A stretch of 33,898 nucleotides of DNA from positions 1 through 33,898 of the forward strand of contig JAAUPS010000022.1 in assembly GCA_012033015.1 (NCBI GenBank). Direction: 5' to 3'. The translations under genes were made by a program, and so were the position numbers. The notes below the pieces were generated by a model. That model saw nothing but the letters and a program-made list of their open reading frames with translations. It searched no databases and had not been told where the DNA came from. This DNA is from Phormidesmis sp. RL_2_1 (GTDB taxonomy: Bacteria; Cyanobacteriota; Cyanobacteriia; Phormidesmidales; Phormidesmidaceae). Below, one piece after another: positions 1 to 8,173 of this stretch; within the stretch, counting starts at the first letter, position 1; the number at the start of each line of letters is the position of its first letter.

Positions 1-1290
1 GAAGGTGGCACCTTCAGAGGATTGTACAAAGAAGGAACAAGCCATCACCAAAAGAACTGCTCCTGCCAATGGCCAGCTCGTACCAACTTGGCTAAAGAGC
101 AGGTAGCCCAGCCCCATGCCGCCTGTCAAAATCGCCATCGTCCACTTACGGCTGCCGACAGAATCGGAGATCATCCCGCCACCGGGGCGCGAAACAAGGT
201 TCATAAAGGCATAGCTAGAGGCAATGATGCCAGCGGTGGCTTTATCAAGGGTGAACGTGCCTTCAAAGAACTCAGGCAACATCGATACAACCGCCAGCTC
301 AGAGCCAAAGTTGACAATGTAGGTCAGCTCTAGCAGGGCTACTTGCTTAAATCGATAGCGATCTTCAGCCGGGTACTGTTTGCGGCCAGCGAGGAGTTCT
401 TGATTCACACTCCAGCAGTTGTAAGCTTGGAAGGCGTAGAGACCGAGGAGAAAAATCCAGGCAATCATCATTGTGCCTTGGGTCAAAAATTCAACCTTTT
501 TCAAGCGCCATGCCAAGACCATCAAAATGGCTGTCAAGGGAATGTTCATCGCCATTAAGAACCAAAAGTCGCGCACAGTGGTCACTTCCATGCCGCGTGT
601 GCTCTGAGGCCGACGGTACACTTTGCCGGGGGGAGTATCGGTGACGTTGAAATAGTAAAAGACACCGTATAGTGCCGCTACAAGTCCTGACCCTGCGATC
701 GCAGCTCTCCAGTTGAGGACATCACTTGTAAACGCAAAGCCTAAAATATCAAAACTTTGGGGTTCAGGAAATTGGAAAACGCCGGGCAAGAAAGTGAGGA
801 TACTGGCAAAAATCACCATGGTAAAGGCAGAAAATGCAGAGCCAAAGTTGCCCCAGCCGCCATAGATACCTTCGGCAGTACCCACTTCTTTCGGTGGGAA
901 CCATTCAGCCGTCATGCGAATACCAATTACAAATCCAGCACCGACAATACCCATCAGCAAACGGCCCACCACCAACTGATTAAAGCTAGTGGCCGTTGCA
1001 AAAATCAAGCAGGGAATCGATGCATAAATCAGCAGCAGTGAATAGGTTAAGCGGGGGCCATACCTGTCCAACAGCATTCCGATCAGGATCCGAGCAGGCA
1101 CCGTCAAGGCGACATTACATAGCCCCAACGTACCAAGCTGGGGTTTAGTGAGGCCAAACTCCTGGCCAATGGTCGTTGCGAATGGCGGTAAATTAAACCA
1201 CACAACGAACGATAAAAAGAAGGCAAACCAAGTCAGGTGTAATATTCTAAACCTACCTTGAGTTGCTTTGGTAAACAACTCTCCAATCAT
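1..1290 (-). CDS. nrtP: NrtP-type nitrate/nitrite transporter of the major facilitator superfamily (3' end off the window)
   Basis: Inner-membrane permease that brings nitrate and nitrite into the cell. The reverse strand is open for 430 codons from the ATG at 1288-1290 to the left edge, so roughly the last 80-100 residues of a normal 500-residue protein are missing. The N-terminus (MIGELFTKATQGRFR) leads into a first membrane helix, and about ten hydrophobic helices follow. Both nitrate-signature motifs of the NarK/NrtP family are visible: GGWGNFGSAFSAF in the first half and ASSYAFMNLVSRPGGG in the second, with RMTAEWFPPKEVGTAEG between them. The gene lies 214 bp downstream of nirA on the same strand, so co-transcription is likely, and no NtcA box is visible in that gap. 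NrtP replaces the NrtABCD transporter in several marine cyanobacteria. Other nitrate/nitrite porters of the NarK group are the only serious alternative. Confidence 0.93.
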   Translation of the reverse strand, partial: MIGELFTKATQGRFRILHLTWFAFFLSFVVWFNLPPFATTIGQEFGLTKPQLGTLGLCNVALTVPARILIGMLLDRYGPRLTYSLLLIYASIPCLIFATATSFNQLVVGRLLMGIVGAGFVIGIRMTAEWFPPKEVGTAEGIYGGWGNFGSAFSAFTMVIFASILTFLPGVFQFPEPQSFDILGFAFTSDVLNWRAAIAGSGLVAALYGVFYYFNVTDTPPGKVYRRPQSTRGMEVTTVRDFWFLMAMNIPLTAILMVLAWRLKKVEFLTQGTMMIAWIFLLGLYAFQAYNCWSVNQELLAGRKQYPAEDRYRFKQVALLELTYIVNFGSELAVVSMLPEFFEGTFTLDKATAGIIASSYAFMNLVSRPGGGMISDSVGSRKWTMAILTGGMGLGYLLFSQVGTSWPLAGAVLLVMACSFFVQSSEGATF

Positions 1291-1398
1291 CTTGCGCTAT
1301 GCTCCTAAGTATATGAACACGGTTTGCCCCTAGATGACGCCTGAGTGACTCATCCTGAGTCGCTTCAAAAGTCATGTCGGGCAAAGTCGTTTTAACTC

Positions 1399-1434
1399 GA
1401 AGCCTCAAGGTTGCCGCCTTAAGGCTTCTTTTTT
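1399..1434 (+). terminator. Hairpin with T-tract between nirA and nrtP
   Basis: GAAGCCT (1399-1405) pairs with AGGCTTC (1422-1428), and AAGG pairs with CCTT inside it, closing on a 6-nt loop. Six T residues follow at 1429-1434 on the + strand. This is a good intrinsic terminator for + transcripts, yet no + gene precedes it. Read on the minus strand it has an upstream A-tract and only a weak downstream U-tract. It may stop antisense transcription into nirA, or reduce read-through from nirA to nrtP. Confidence 0.5.
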
Positions 1435-1504
1435 GTGGCCCGATCGACTGTTGAGCGGTTGTTTGAACCGGAAACAGCCATCAGGCCGGGACACTCCACT
1501 AAAG

Positions 1505-3063
1505 TCATTTAGCGACTGCACCAAACTTTTCTGTGAGTAGGTCAGTGACGACCGCTTCTAAATCTTCACAAGGAACAGCCTTCATCACGCACTCGCCAAG
1601 TTGGGAATGTTTGCCCACCTTGCCGCCCATGTAGATGTCCACTGCCTCGACAGATTTACCATCTTGCGAGCCTTGGTGCCCAAAAAGCCAATATCGGCAA
1701 CTTGGGGCTGTCCGCAAGAGTTAGGGCAGCCCGTCCAATGCATTCGCACGGGCTGATCGACCGTCAATAGTGAATCGAGCTTTTCGCTCAGCGCTTGGGC
1801 TCGCTGCTTGGTTTCAACCAAGGCAAAGTTGCAGAACCGTGATCCGGTACAGGAGACCAAGCGACGGACCAATGGCGATGGATCAATGGAGAACTTTTGC
1901 ACGGGTTCTTCCTGCAAAAATGTCTCTAGGCGAGAATCAGGAATGTTGGGAATAATCACATTCTGTTCAAGCGTGAGACGAATTTCGCCATTTCCATATA
2001 CCTCGGCTAGGCGGGCGAATTCAAACATATCTTCGGCGTAGAAGTGGCCTACCGGCACATGCATACCGACGTAGTTGAGACCAGGCTGCTTTTGAGGATG
2101 AACCCCCAAATGATCGCTTTTGGTTTCGTCGGTGATGGCATCAACTGGGGCTGCTGGCGCTATTGACTGGCCCATCTGCGCTTCTACAGCCTCGCGGAAT
2201 GCCTCTAGACCCATGGCTTCTATGAGCCACATGAGACGGGTTTGTTGACGGTTGCCGCGAGCACCGCGATCGCGAAATACCGTCAAAATAGCGCGGCAAA
2301 TTTCGACTACCGTATCATCAGCAGGGACCCAAGCGTTGAGCGGGATGGCAGCGTCACAGCGCTGCGCCGAAAAGAAGCCGCCGACTAAAACATTGAAGCC
2401 TAGCTGTGATGACTCATCACCCCCTTTAAAGGCAGGAATAAACGCGATATCGTTAATTTCTGAATGAATCGAGTCCTCCCGACTGCCTTCAATCGCAATG
2501 TTGAACTTGCGCGGCAGATTGGTAAAGTCGTAGTTGCCTTCACTATTGTTAGTGATCATATCTTGGACTTTGCGCACTAGCCCCTGGGTGTCGAGCAGCT
2601 CATTAGCGGCGATTCCTGCCACTGGAGAACCCGTAATGTTGCGCACATTATCCATGCCCGATTGGATAGAGGTAATGCCTGCCTGCTTAAAGCGCTCAAA
2701 AATACCGGGCATATCTTCTAGACGAACGCCCCGGAGCTGTAGATTTTGTCGAGTGGTAATATCGGCGCAGCCATCGTCGCCGTAGCATTGCACAATCTCG
2801 GCCAATACCCGCATTTTGTGACTGGAGAGCACACCGTTAGGCATCCGCAAACGAAGCATAAACTTGCCCGGTGTGACCTCACGATAAAACACACCTAGCC
2901 ACTTCAGTCTGCCGGTCAAATCCGTTTTATCGACAGCTTCCCAGCCCATTTCGGCAAACTTTTCAAGTTCGTCTTTAACTGCTAGGCCGTCTTTTTCGGC
3001 TTTGTACTTTTCAAATTTATTCTTTTTTTCGACCTTTTCTGCAACGCTTGGTGACGTAACCAT
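1505..3063 (-). CDS. nirA: Ferredoxin-nitrite reductase NirA, broken by one frameshift near 1663
   Basis: Sirohaem and [4Fe-4S] enzyme that reduces nitrite to ammonium with six electrons from ferredoxin. The first frame (start ATG 3061-3063) carries the sulfite/nitrite reductase half-domains and the cluster/sirohaem ligands Cys405, Cys411, Cys446 and Cys450 in the order C-x5-C and C-x3-C (CTGSRFC, CPNSC). After GFLGTKARK the frame is lost. The expected ending (DGKSVEAVDIYMGGKVGKHS to FGAVAK) continues in the next frame down to 1505. Restoring one G in the codons for Lys-Asp near 1663 gives a 519-residue protein, the usual length. The minus-strand -10 box and NtcA site lie about 450 nt upstream. 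The gene reads with nrtP and divergently from nirB. The break is probably an assembly error, because the rest of the sequence is well preserved. Confidence 0.95.
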
Positions 3064-3378
3064 GCCATACCCAAATGTTAGTAATATTGCTTTGAGCCCT
3101 AAAACAATCTATTGCCTATCCATGTGCCATTAATTCGCATGATATTGGTGGAGTGAAGCAAACTTGCTCAAAACATGAACCCAACAATAAACAGCTTCCT
3201 AATAGCCTTTTCAAAATAGCCTTTTCAAAGTTCGAATTCAAAATCCAAAGAAGCTGGTTGAAGTAACTGAACTAAAATATGGCTAACTGCAATAGCCAAA
3301 TAATTAATAGTCAAAAAATTACAGCGAACCTAACTTTAGCCTCGATTGAATTTGACCCTAGCTATTGAGCTGCACAGC

Positions 3379-3466
3379 ATGAGCCGTACGGTGGAAAAAA
3401 GTGGTAGATGCTTCTATTCGACACTTTTAAATGTTTATGAAAGAGACATCTACCTACCACGCTCAT
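3379..3466 (-). promoter_or_regulatory. Imperfect long inverted repeat in the nirA leader
   Basis: ATGAGC (3379-3384) and GTGGTAGATG (3401-3410) are matched, in reverse-complement order, by CATCTACCTACCAC and GCTCAT (3447-3466). The left arm carries an extra 16 nt and the right arm an extra 4 nt. If nirA starts near 3511, this lies in its transcribed leader and could fold in the RNA. No known riboswitch class is recognised. Confidence 0.4.
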
Positions 3467-3517
3467 AAGGAACCGTTTTAGGGTTGTATCTAACTCACTT
3501 GCTGTTGAGTTGTACGT

Positions 3518-3559
3518 AACATATGGAAGTTCCATGGAGGATTTTGTATCGCCTGATAC
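3518..3559 (-). promoter_or_regulatory. NtcA-activated promoter of nirA
   Basis: GTATCGCCTGATAC at 3546-3559 is a perfect GTA-N8-TAC NtcA box with extra dyad symmetry (GTATC/GATAC). On the minus strand exactly 22 nt separate it from TATGTT (3523-3518), which fits the TAN3T -10 consensus. This is the canonical class II-like NtcA arrangement, with the activator replacing a -35 box. It predicts a transcription start near 3511 and a nirA leader of about 450 nt. In the + direction no TAN3T box sits at 20-23 nt, so this box serves nirA rather than nirB. Confidence 0.88.
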
Positions 3560-3587
3560 CATTTATCCTGTGGTCGCTTGGCTAATC

Positions 3588-3620
3588 GCGATAGTTGCAT
3601 GGATAAAATGCAACTATCGC
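3588..3620. promoter_or_regulatory. Perfect 13-bp inverted repeat upstream of the nirA NtcA box
   Basis: GCGATAGTTGCAT (3588-3600) and ATGCAACTATCGC (3608-3620) are perfect reverse complements with a 7-nt spacer. The repeat lies 28 bp on the upstream side of the nirA NtcA site, where a LysR-type activator such as NtcB would be expected to bind. It contains TGCA twice, 9 nt apart. Whether it is an NtcB operator, a hairpin in a nirB transcript or part of a repeat element cannot be decided from sequence alone. Confidence 0.5.
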
Positions 3621-4102
3621 AAATCCTTGATTGGGCAAGCGCTTTCACCTGCGATGGGGCGGTTGACGGGCGATGTGCGGTCGGCAGGAGATGCGTGGTC
3701 GGCAGGGTTTCTCGATGTCTAGCTGACTGCCTAAACCGGCAGTAGAGGCTGAACTTCCTATCGCTTCTTGACCCGCTGAAGGATTACTTTGAAAGAAGGG
3801 TTCAGCGGAAAAGTTCAGCGGAAAAACTGAACTGAAAATATATTCAAAACTCTTAATGGTCATAATGATCAAAACTCTTAATTTTGTGGTTTAAATAATA
3901 AATAGCGATATCCTTTAGCAAGATATCTTCAATTTTTGCTTTATTTTTCATTGCTTAGGGGCTTTGTTCCTTTGTGTTTTCCCCATGATTTAGGCCCCTG
4001 CGTAGGGGGCTTTGTCTGTGAAATCTACTGGTAAGTCTGTTATAGGTGTTAGTTCTGATCAGAATGTTTTGATAAAGAATGTTTCACTAGCTCAAAAAAA
4101 CG

Positions 4103-5479
4103 TTGGATGATGTGAAAGTTTCAGAGAATGGACCGACGGAACATCAGCAAACAGGCAGCCAGCCAGCAGCCAGCCAGCAAACAGGCAGCCAGCAAACAGA
4201 CGGCTTTATCGAGCAAGTGATTGCCCAGATTACCGAGGGCGATTTTAGTCGTAAGTGGGAAGGGATTAAGCAGTTTTCTCAGAAGGTTTCTCAGTTATCG
4301 TCTGAGTCATTTTCTGGCGGTAGAGATCGTCTTGTGCTGGCTTTAATTCATTGCTTAAAGAACACGACAGATACGGAAAATCAGTGGTTTTTGGTGCGCG
4401 CCCTCGGCCAGTTTGATCGGCCCGATGTGGTGAAAGCGCTGGCTCATTTGCTGGTGACAACCTCTGCAGAAGACATTCAGCTAGAGGTGATTCAAGCGCT
4501 GACTCATCTGGGCAATAGCACTATTACGACGCTGAGCGATTTACTCTGTGTCTGGCAACCGCTAGCACAGCGATTGCTGGCTGCTCGTACCTTAGCCAAG
4601 ATTCGGCGCAGTGCGACGATCGAGCCACTGTTGAGCGTGGCTGATGATGCCGAAGTTGAAATCAGAACGATCGCGCTTGAGGCTTTGGGCAGCTTTCACG
4701 ATCCGCGAATTACGCCCGTACTGCTGGCTGCTCTAGATGATCAGGGGCCGCTGTGTGTTGAGGCTATTCGTACGTTGGGTCGTCGCCCTGATTTGCTCAG
4801 TACCATTGACTTGCTAGGCTCGTTACAACGTTGCTTGCATCACTCTGAGATTGCGGTGGCACGGGAAAGCGCTGTGGCCTTAGGTCGCCTTGGTGGTGAA
4901 TCGGCTGCGATCGCTCTTGGAGAGGCGCTCATTGAGCCCTTGCCAACCGCTGTGAGAGTCTCGATTGCCAGAGCCTTGGGCTGGATAGATACCCCTGCGG
5001 CTACCGAGGCGTTGACCTTGGCGTTTGCTCAGACGGTGCCTGAGATGATGCCTGCTGTTAAACAAGAGATTGCGCGATCGCTTGGTCAGACCCGATTAGC
5101 TGATCTCAAAATTAATGCCGCTCAGCCCTTAATTCAATGGCTTCAAGCCGTCTATCTAGAGCGTTCCACCACGCTCCCCCGGTTGGGCGCGCTAGCCGCT
5201 AGGTCGGAGTTGGTCGCTTTTGAAGCAGCCAGTTTCAAGCTAAAACAAGCCGTGGTCACAGCCGTTGCTAGACTAGGTGTAAGCGAAGCTTGCGATAGCC
5301 TTATTCCTGTATTGGGCGATCCAGACTCTCGCATCAGACTATATGCCTTAAGCGCTCTCAAGCAAATTGCGCCCAAAACCGCCCAAGTTCAAGCCCGAGC
5401 CTATCTCTCCTTTTTAAAGGAGAGCTTATCCGATCCTCAGGTGCAGGAACATGTCGCGGCTACGCTATTAGCGTGGTAA
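4103..5479 (+). CDS. nirB: HEAT-repeat protein, probable NirB (nitrite reductase activity factor)
   Basis: A protein of 458 residues that is almost entirely alpha-helical HEAT or phycobilisome-lyase-like repeats, from about residue 30 to the end (repeating patterns such as VKALAHLL, VIQALTHLG, IRLYALSALKQI). The first 35 residues are low complexity, rich in Gln, Ser and Thr, from an internal DNA duplication (QTGSQ units). In Synechococcus and Anabaena the nirB gene beside nirA encodes a protein needed for full nitrite reductase activity and thought to act by protein contact. The position here, divergent from nirA and upstream of ntcB, supports that role. No ATG is available. TTG 4103 is used, with GTG 4112 as the alternative, and no clear ribosome binding site is seen. 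HEAT repeats alone would also fit a bilin lyase-like protein, so the name rests on context. Confidence 0.75.
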   Translation: MDDVKVSENGPTEHQQTGSQPAASQQTGSQQTDGFIEQVIAQITEGDFSRKWEGIKQFSQKVSQLSSESFSGGRDRLVLALIHCLKNTTDTENQWFLVRALGQFDRPDVVKALAHLLVTTSAEDIQLEVIQALTHLGNSTITTLSDLLCVWQPLAQRLLAARTLAKIRRSATIEPLLSVADDAEVEIRTIALEALGSFHDPRITPVLLAALDDQGPLCVEAIRTLGRRPDLLSTIDLLGSLQRCLHHSEIAVARESAVALGRLGGESAAIALGEALIEPLPTAVRVSIARALGWIDTPAATEALTLAFAQTVPEMMPAVKQEIARSLGQTRLADLKINAAQPLIQWLQAVYLERSTTLPRLGALAARSELVAFEAASFKLKQAVVTAVARLGVSEACDSLIPVLGDPDSRIRLYALSALKQIAPKTAQVQARAYLSFLKESLSDPQVQEHVAATLLAW

Positions 5480-5549
5480 CAGTCTGTTAAACGCTATCTC
5501 CTCAGGACAATAGCACGGCTACACCTATGATCTTGACATGGGTGCAACC

Positions 5550-5591
5550 GTAGCAACCCTTACAAAAACAATCTCTACTGCACTTTACAGT
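5550..5591 (+). promoter_or_regulatory. NtcA-activated promoter of ntcB-cnaT
   Basis: GTAGCAACCCTTAC at 5550-5563 is a GTA-N8-TAC NtcA box. Exactly 22 nt follow before TACAGT (5586-5591), which fits the TAN3T -10 consensus. The predicted start is near 5598, giving a leader of about 150 nt for ntcB. Spacing is identical to that at the nirA promoter, which makes chance unlikely. Confidence 0.87.
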
Positions 5592-5748
5592 GAAGCTCAT
5601 AGCCTGCTGTCATTAGCATTGAATCCGTATTAAAGCCGTGGCCTCCGTCCTAACCTGAAAAAAATTCTACATATCTTCATAAAAGATCGATGCTGTGGCC
5701 CTATGCGTGTAAATTCCAGTCGGACTTTTCATTATGTGATGTTTACTT

Positions 5749-6687
5749 ATGCGCCTAGAGCAGTTGCAGGCTTTTTTGGCCGTCGCTGAAACCGGTAGCT
5801 TCCAAGCCGCCGCCAGGCAGTGTGGCGTCACCCAGTCCACTATTAGCCGCCAAGTCAAGTCAATAGAAGATGACTTGGGTGTTGCGCTGTTTCATCGCGC
5901 CGCTCAAGCTAAGCTCACCTTGGCGGGGAAAAGTCTGATGCCTAGGGCATTGCGCATTTGCAAAGAATGGACGCAGGCCCAGCAAGAAATTGGTGATTTG
6001 ATCAACGGCAAGCAAACTGAGCTTTGCATCTCAGGTATTCATTCGGTCTGCGCCTACCTATTGCCGCCGGTAGTGACGCAATTTTGTCAGAGCCATCCTG
6101 ATGTGCAACTGCGGGTCACAGCCTTAGGGAGCGATCGCTCGCTCAAAGTTTTGCGCGATGGCCTCGTCGATGTCTCGATCGTGATGCACAATCCGCTGCT
6201 TACCAGCAATCAGGAAATGGTGGTGGTGCCTCTTTACGAAGAGCCTGTAGAGGTTCTGATGGCTGCCGATCATCCGCTGACACAGTACGGCGTAGTGCCA
6301 TGGTCAGAAATTGCCCACTACCCACAGGTGGTATTTAAAGATGGCTACGGTATGCAGCGCATTGTTCAAAGCCAATTTCGTGATCAAGGTGCAGATTTTA
6401 AAGTTGCCTTAGAACTCAACACATTAGATGCCTTTCGCGGGGTGGTTCGTCAGGGTAATATGGTTGCCCTACTGCCCCGCTCAGCACTGGCCGAAAGCCG
6501 TCGTGATTTGGCGTTGGCGGTACGCCCTATGGGCGAACCCACCTTGCTGCGCAAAGTCGTCATGGTCACTACCCACGACCGATTAATGATTCCGCCGATC
6601 CAGGAATTTTGTGAGATGGTTCGCCAACATGCGGCTCACTACTGCACTCAAATTAGTGATTTGTCTCAGCTTCCGACAGCGAGCTGA
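5749..6687 (+). CDS. ntcB: LysR-family transcription activator NtcB
   Basis: DNA-binding activator of nitrate-assimilation genes that responds to nitrite. The protein has 312 residues, typical of LysR proteins. The winged helix-turn-helix is at about residues 1-62 (RLEQLQAFLAVAETGSFQ, then GVTQSTISRQVKSIEDDLG), and the periplasmic-binding-protein-like effector domain fills residues 90-300. The start ATG 5749 gives the standard N-terminus. It has its own NtcA-type promoter and is followed after 27 bp by cnaT, the same ntcB-cnaT order known in Anabaena. Together with nirA, nrtP and nirB this makes NtcB far more likely than other LysR proteins such as CmpR or RbcR. Its binding site may be the inverted repeat at 3588-3620, which is inference. 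Confidence 0.88.
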   Translation: MRLEQLQAFLAVAETGSFQAAARQCGVTQSTISRQVKSIEDDLGVALFHRAAQAKLTLAGKSLMPRALRICKEWTQAQQEIGDLINGKQTELCISGIHSVCAYLLPPVVTQFCQSHPDVQLRVTALGSDRSLKVLRDGLVDVSIVMHNPLLTSNQEMVVVPLYEEPVEVLMAADHPLTQYGVVPWSEIAHYPQVVFKDGYGMQRIVQSQFRDQGADFKVALELNTLDAFRGVVRQGNMVALLPRSALAESRRDLALAVRPMGEPTLLRKVVMVTTHDRLMIPPIQEFCEMVRQHAAHYCTQISDLSQLPTAS

Positions 6688-6714
6688 GAGCCTTTACCCG
6701 ACCATTTTTGATCA

Positions 6715-7800
6715 ATGAGCCATTCTTTTGATGACACTTTAGTTGCACAGTTTCGAGAGCTGCTGAAAAAAGTGGGCAGTGGCACCCACACGTCCACCTC
6801 GCTCAGCCGTGAAGAAGCTCGTGTTGCCACCCATTTAATGCTGACGGAATCGGCAACGCCTGCTCAAATTGGCGCGTTTATGATCGCCCATCGAATCAAA
6901 CGCCCTACGCCCACTGAGCTGGCCGGAATGCTCGATACCTATGATGCCTTAGGGCCACAAATTGGTGAAATCAATGGTGCTTACCCAGTCACTGTTTTTT
7001 GTAACCCTTACGATGGCAGATCGCGCACGATGGCGATTACACCTCTGACAGCGCTGATTATGGCCGCTGCCCAGACACCTGTACTCATGACTGGCAGTGG
7101 CCGGATGCCGACCAAGTTTGGCTTGCCTACTGCCGAAATATTTCAGGGCTTAGGGCTCGACTGGTCGAAACTGAACTTGGCTCAAGTCAAAATGGTGCTT
7201 GAGCAAACCTATTTAGGCTTTGTCTATCAGCCAACGCTCTTTCCCTTAGCCGAGGCGATGGTGCCCTACCGTGAACAAATTGGTAAGCGCCCTACCCTGG
7301 CTACGGTAGAAATTATGTGGTCGCCTTACGTCGGTCTTAGTAATGTGGTGAGCGGCTATGTTCACCCGCCGACCGAAGGGCGAACGCAGACGGCATTTAC
7401 CCAGCGACAGGTGCCTTTTTTCACCACAGTCAAAGGGTTGGAAGGAAGCTGCGATATTTCCAGAGCCCGTACCGGAATTATTTGCCTCAATCAGATCAAG
7501 TCTGGCGTTTTAGAATCTGAGCGCTTGTTATTGCATCCCCATGAATACGGTTTTGCAGGGCCAGATCCGGAGATCCTTGACCTAGCGGATACCCTGATGG
7601 TATATCGCTCTGCGTTGGTGGGTAAAGCGGATGCCGTTGGGCGTTCGGCGGTCTGGAACAGCGGGTTTTATCTCTGGCGTATCGGTCGAGTCAATAGCTT
7701 AGAGGCAGGCTTTGAACTGAGCCAGACGCTGCTGGAAAACGGTGCAGTGAAAGACAAGCTCAATCAAGTCAAAACCCTCATTAGCAGTCTAGAAAAATAA
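6715..7800 (+). CDS. cnaT: CnaT, anthranilate phosphoribosyltransferase-like protein needed for nir operon expression
   Basis: The 361-residue protein has the two-domain fold of the glycosyltransferase 3 family: a small helical domain at about residues 10-80 and a large domain after residue 90. The glycine-rich phosphoribosyl-pyrophosphate motif of true anthranilate phosphoribosyltransferases (GTGGD) is absent. At that place stands NPYDGRSR (residues 97-104), so TrpD activity is doubtful. A homologue next to ntcB in Anabaena, cnaT, is required for expression of the nitrate-assimilation operon, though its reaction is unknown. Here it starts 27 bp after ntcB and surely shares its transcript. 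Its last 20 bp overlap the convergent gene at 7781. Confidence 0.85.
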   Translation: MSHSFDDTLVAQFRELLKKVGSGTHTSTSLSREEARVATHLMLTESATPAQIGAFMIAHRIKRPTPTELAGMLDTYDALGPQIGEINGAYPVTVFCNPYDGRSRTMAITPLTALIMAAAQTPVLMTGSGRMPTKFGLPTAEIFQGLGLDWSKLNLAQVKMVLEQTYLGFVYQPTLFPLAEAMVPYREQIGKRPTLATVEIMWSPYVGLSNVVSGYVHPPTEGRTQTAFTQRQVPFFTTVKGLEGSCDISRARTGIICLNQIKSGVLESERLLLHPHEYGFAGPDPEILDLADTLMVYRSALVGKADAVGRSAVWNSGFYLWRIGRVNSLEAGFELSQTLLENGAVKDKLNQVKTLISSLEK

Positions 7801-8173
7801 TAAAGCGGACGGGAATATTGCCGCTAGCAAGGACTTCGGCCATGGCGATCGCGCCTTGCATTTCAAACATAGCTCTAGGGCTATGGTTTTTGTAAGCTCG
7901 AGCTACGTTCTTAACCCCTGCTTTGAACTCTGCCAAATTGAGACAGGTTTTGACCCAGTAAGCTACGCCCTTTAAGCGAGAGCAGGCCCCTTCGCTGCAG
8001 TCGGCGGGCAAAGGGGGAAAATCTTCAGCTTGGCGAGGCCGAGGTGACAGGCTAGGATTCTCCCATAGCAAGGGCTGGTTGATTTTGGCATCTTCATAGG
8101 TCGGTAGCTCAGAGAGCGATCGCCACCGTGAGCCATCATGGGCTTCTAAAATAATTGTCCGATGCGTTGACAT
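7781..8173 (-). CDS. Hypothetical protein, 130 residues
   Basis: I do not recognise this family. The predicted protein is soluble, with no signal peptide or membrane segment. It has a charged N-terminal part (TIILEAHDGSRW), a proline-rich middle with the cysteine pair CSEGAC, and a helical C-terminal half. Three Cys lie within about 27 residues (CSEGAC and KTC). It overlaps the 3' end of cnaT by 20 bp, converging on it, so no terminator separates the two. The start ATG is at 8171-8173. Codon use resembles neighbouring genes, which supports a real gene, but function cannot be inferred. Confidence 0.6.
   Translation of the reverse strand: MSTHRTIILEAHDGSRWRSLSELPTYEDAKINQPLLWENPSLSPRPRQAEDFPPLPADCSEGACSRLKGVAYWVKTCLNLAEFKAGVKNVARAYKNHSPRAMFEMQGAIAMAEVLASGNIPVRFIIFLDC

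Larger units (their letters stand above)
3064..4102. other. 1-kb regulatory region between nirA and nirB
   Basis: No convincing gene is seen here. Small open frames on either strand resemble nothing and overlap the regulatory sites. The region holds the nirA promoter (3518-3559), an imperfect hairpin inside the nirA leader (3379-3466), a perfect 13-bp inverted repeat (3588-3620), short direct repeats (for example TTCAGCGGAAAA twice at about 3800-3826 and CAAAACTCTTAAT twice at about 3844-3882), a GC-rich hairpin at about 3994-4010, and the palindrome TTCTGATCAGAA at 4053-4064 before nirB. Positions 3571-3584 match 14 bases of the dispersed repeat at 16841-16854. Confidence 0.7.

Noticed and set aside
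22..1041. Plus-strand open frames opposite nrtP
   Set aside because: They are shadows of the minus-strand transporter frame, which is open for 430 codons and has clear family motifs. The plus-strand products resemble nothing.
3225..3245. GTTCGAATTC resembling a tRNA T-loop
   Set aside because: No acceptor, anticodon or D arm can be folded around it.
3404..3417. GTA-N8-TAT as a second NtcA box
   Set aside because: The last triplet deviates from TAC and no TAN3T box stands at the right distance on either strand.
3596..3612. TGCA-N9-TGCA as an exact NtcB consensus
   Set aside because: The spacing I recall for the described motif is shorter (5 nt), so only a candidate dyad is reported, not a match.
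3510..3722. A 70-codon plus-strand frame in the nirA-nirB gap
   Set aside because: It covers the NtcA box, the nirA -10 region and the 13-bp inverted repeat, has no family resemblance, and is better explained as regulatory DNA.
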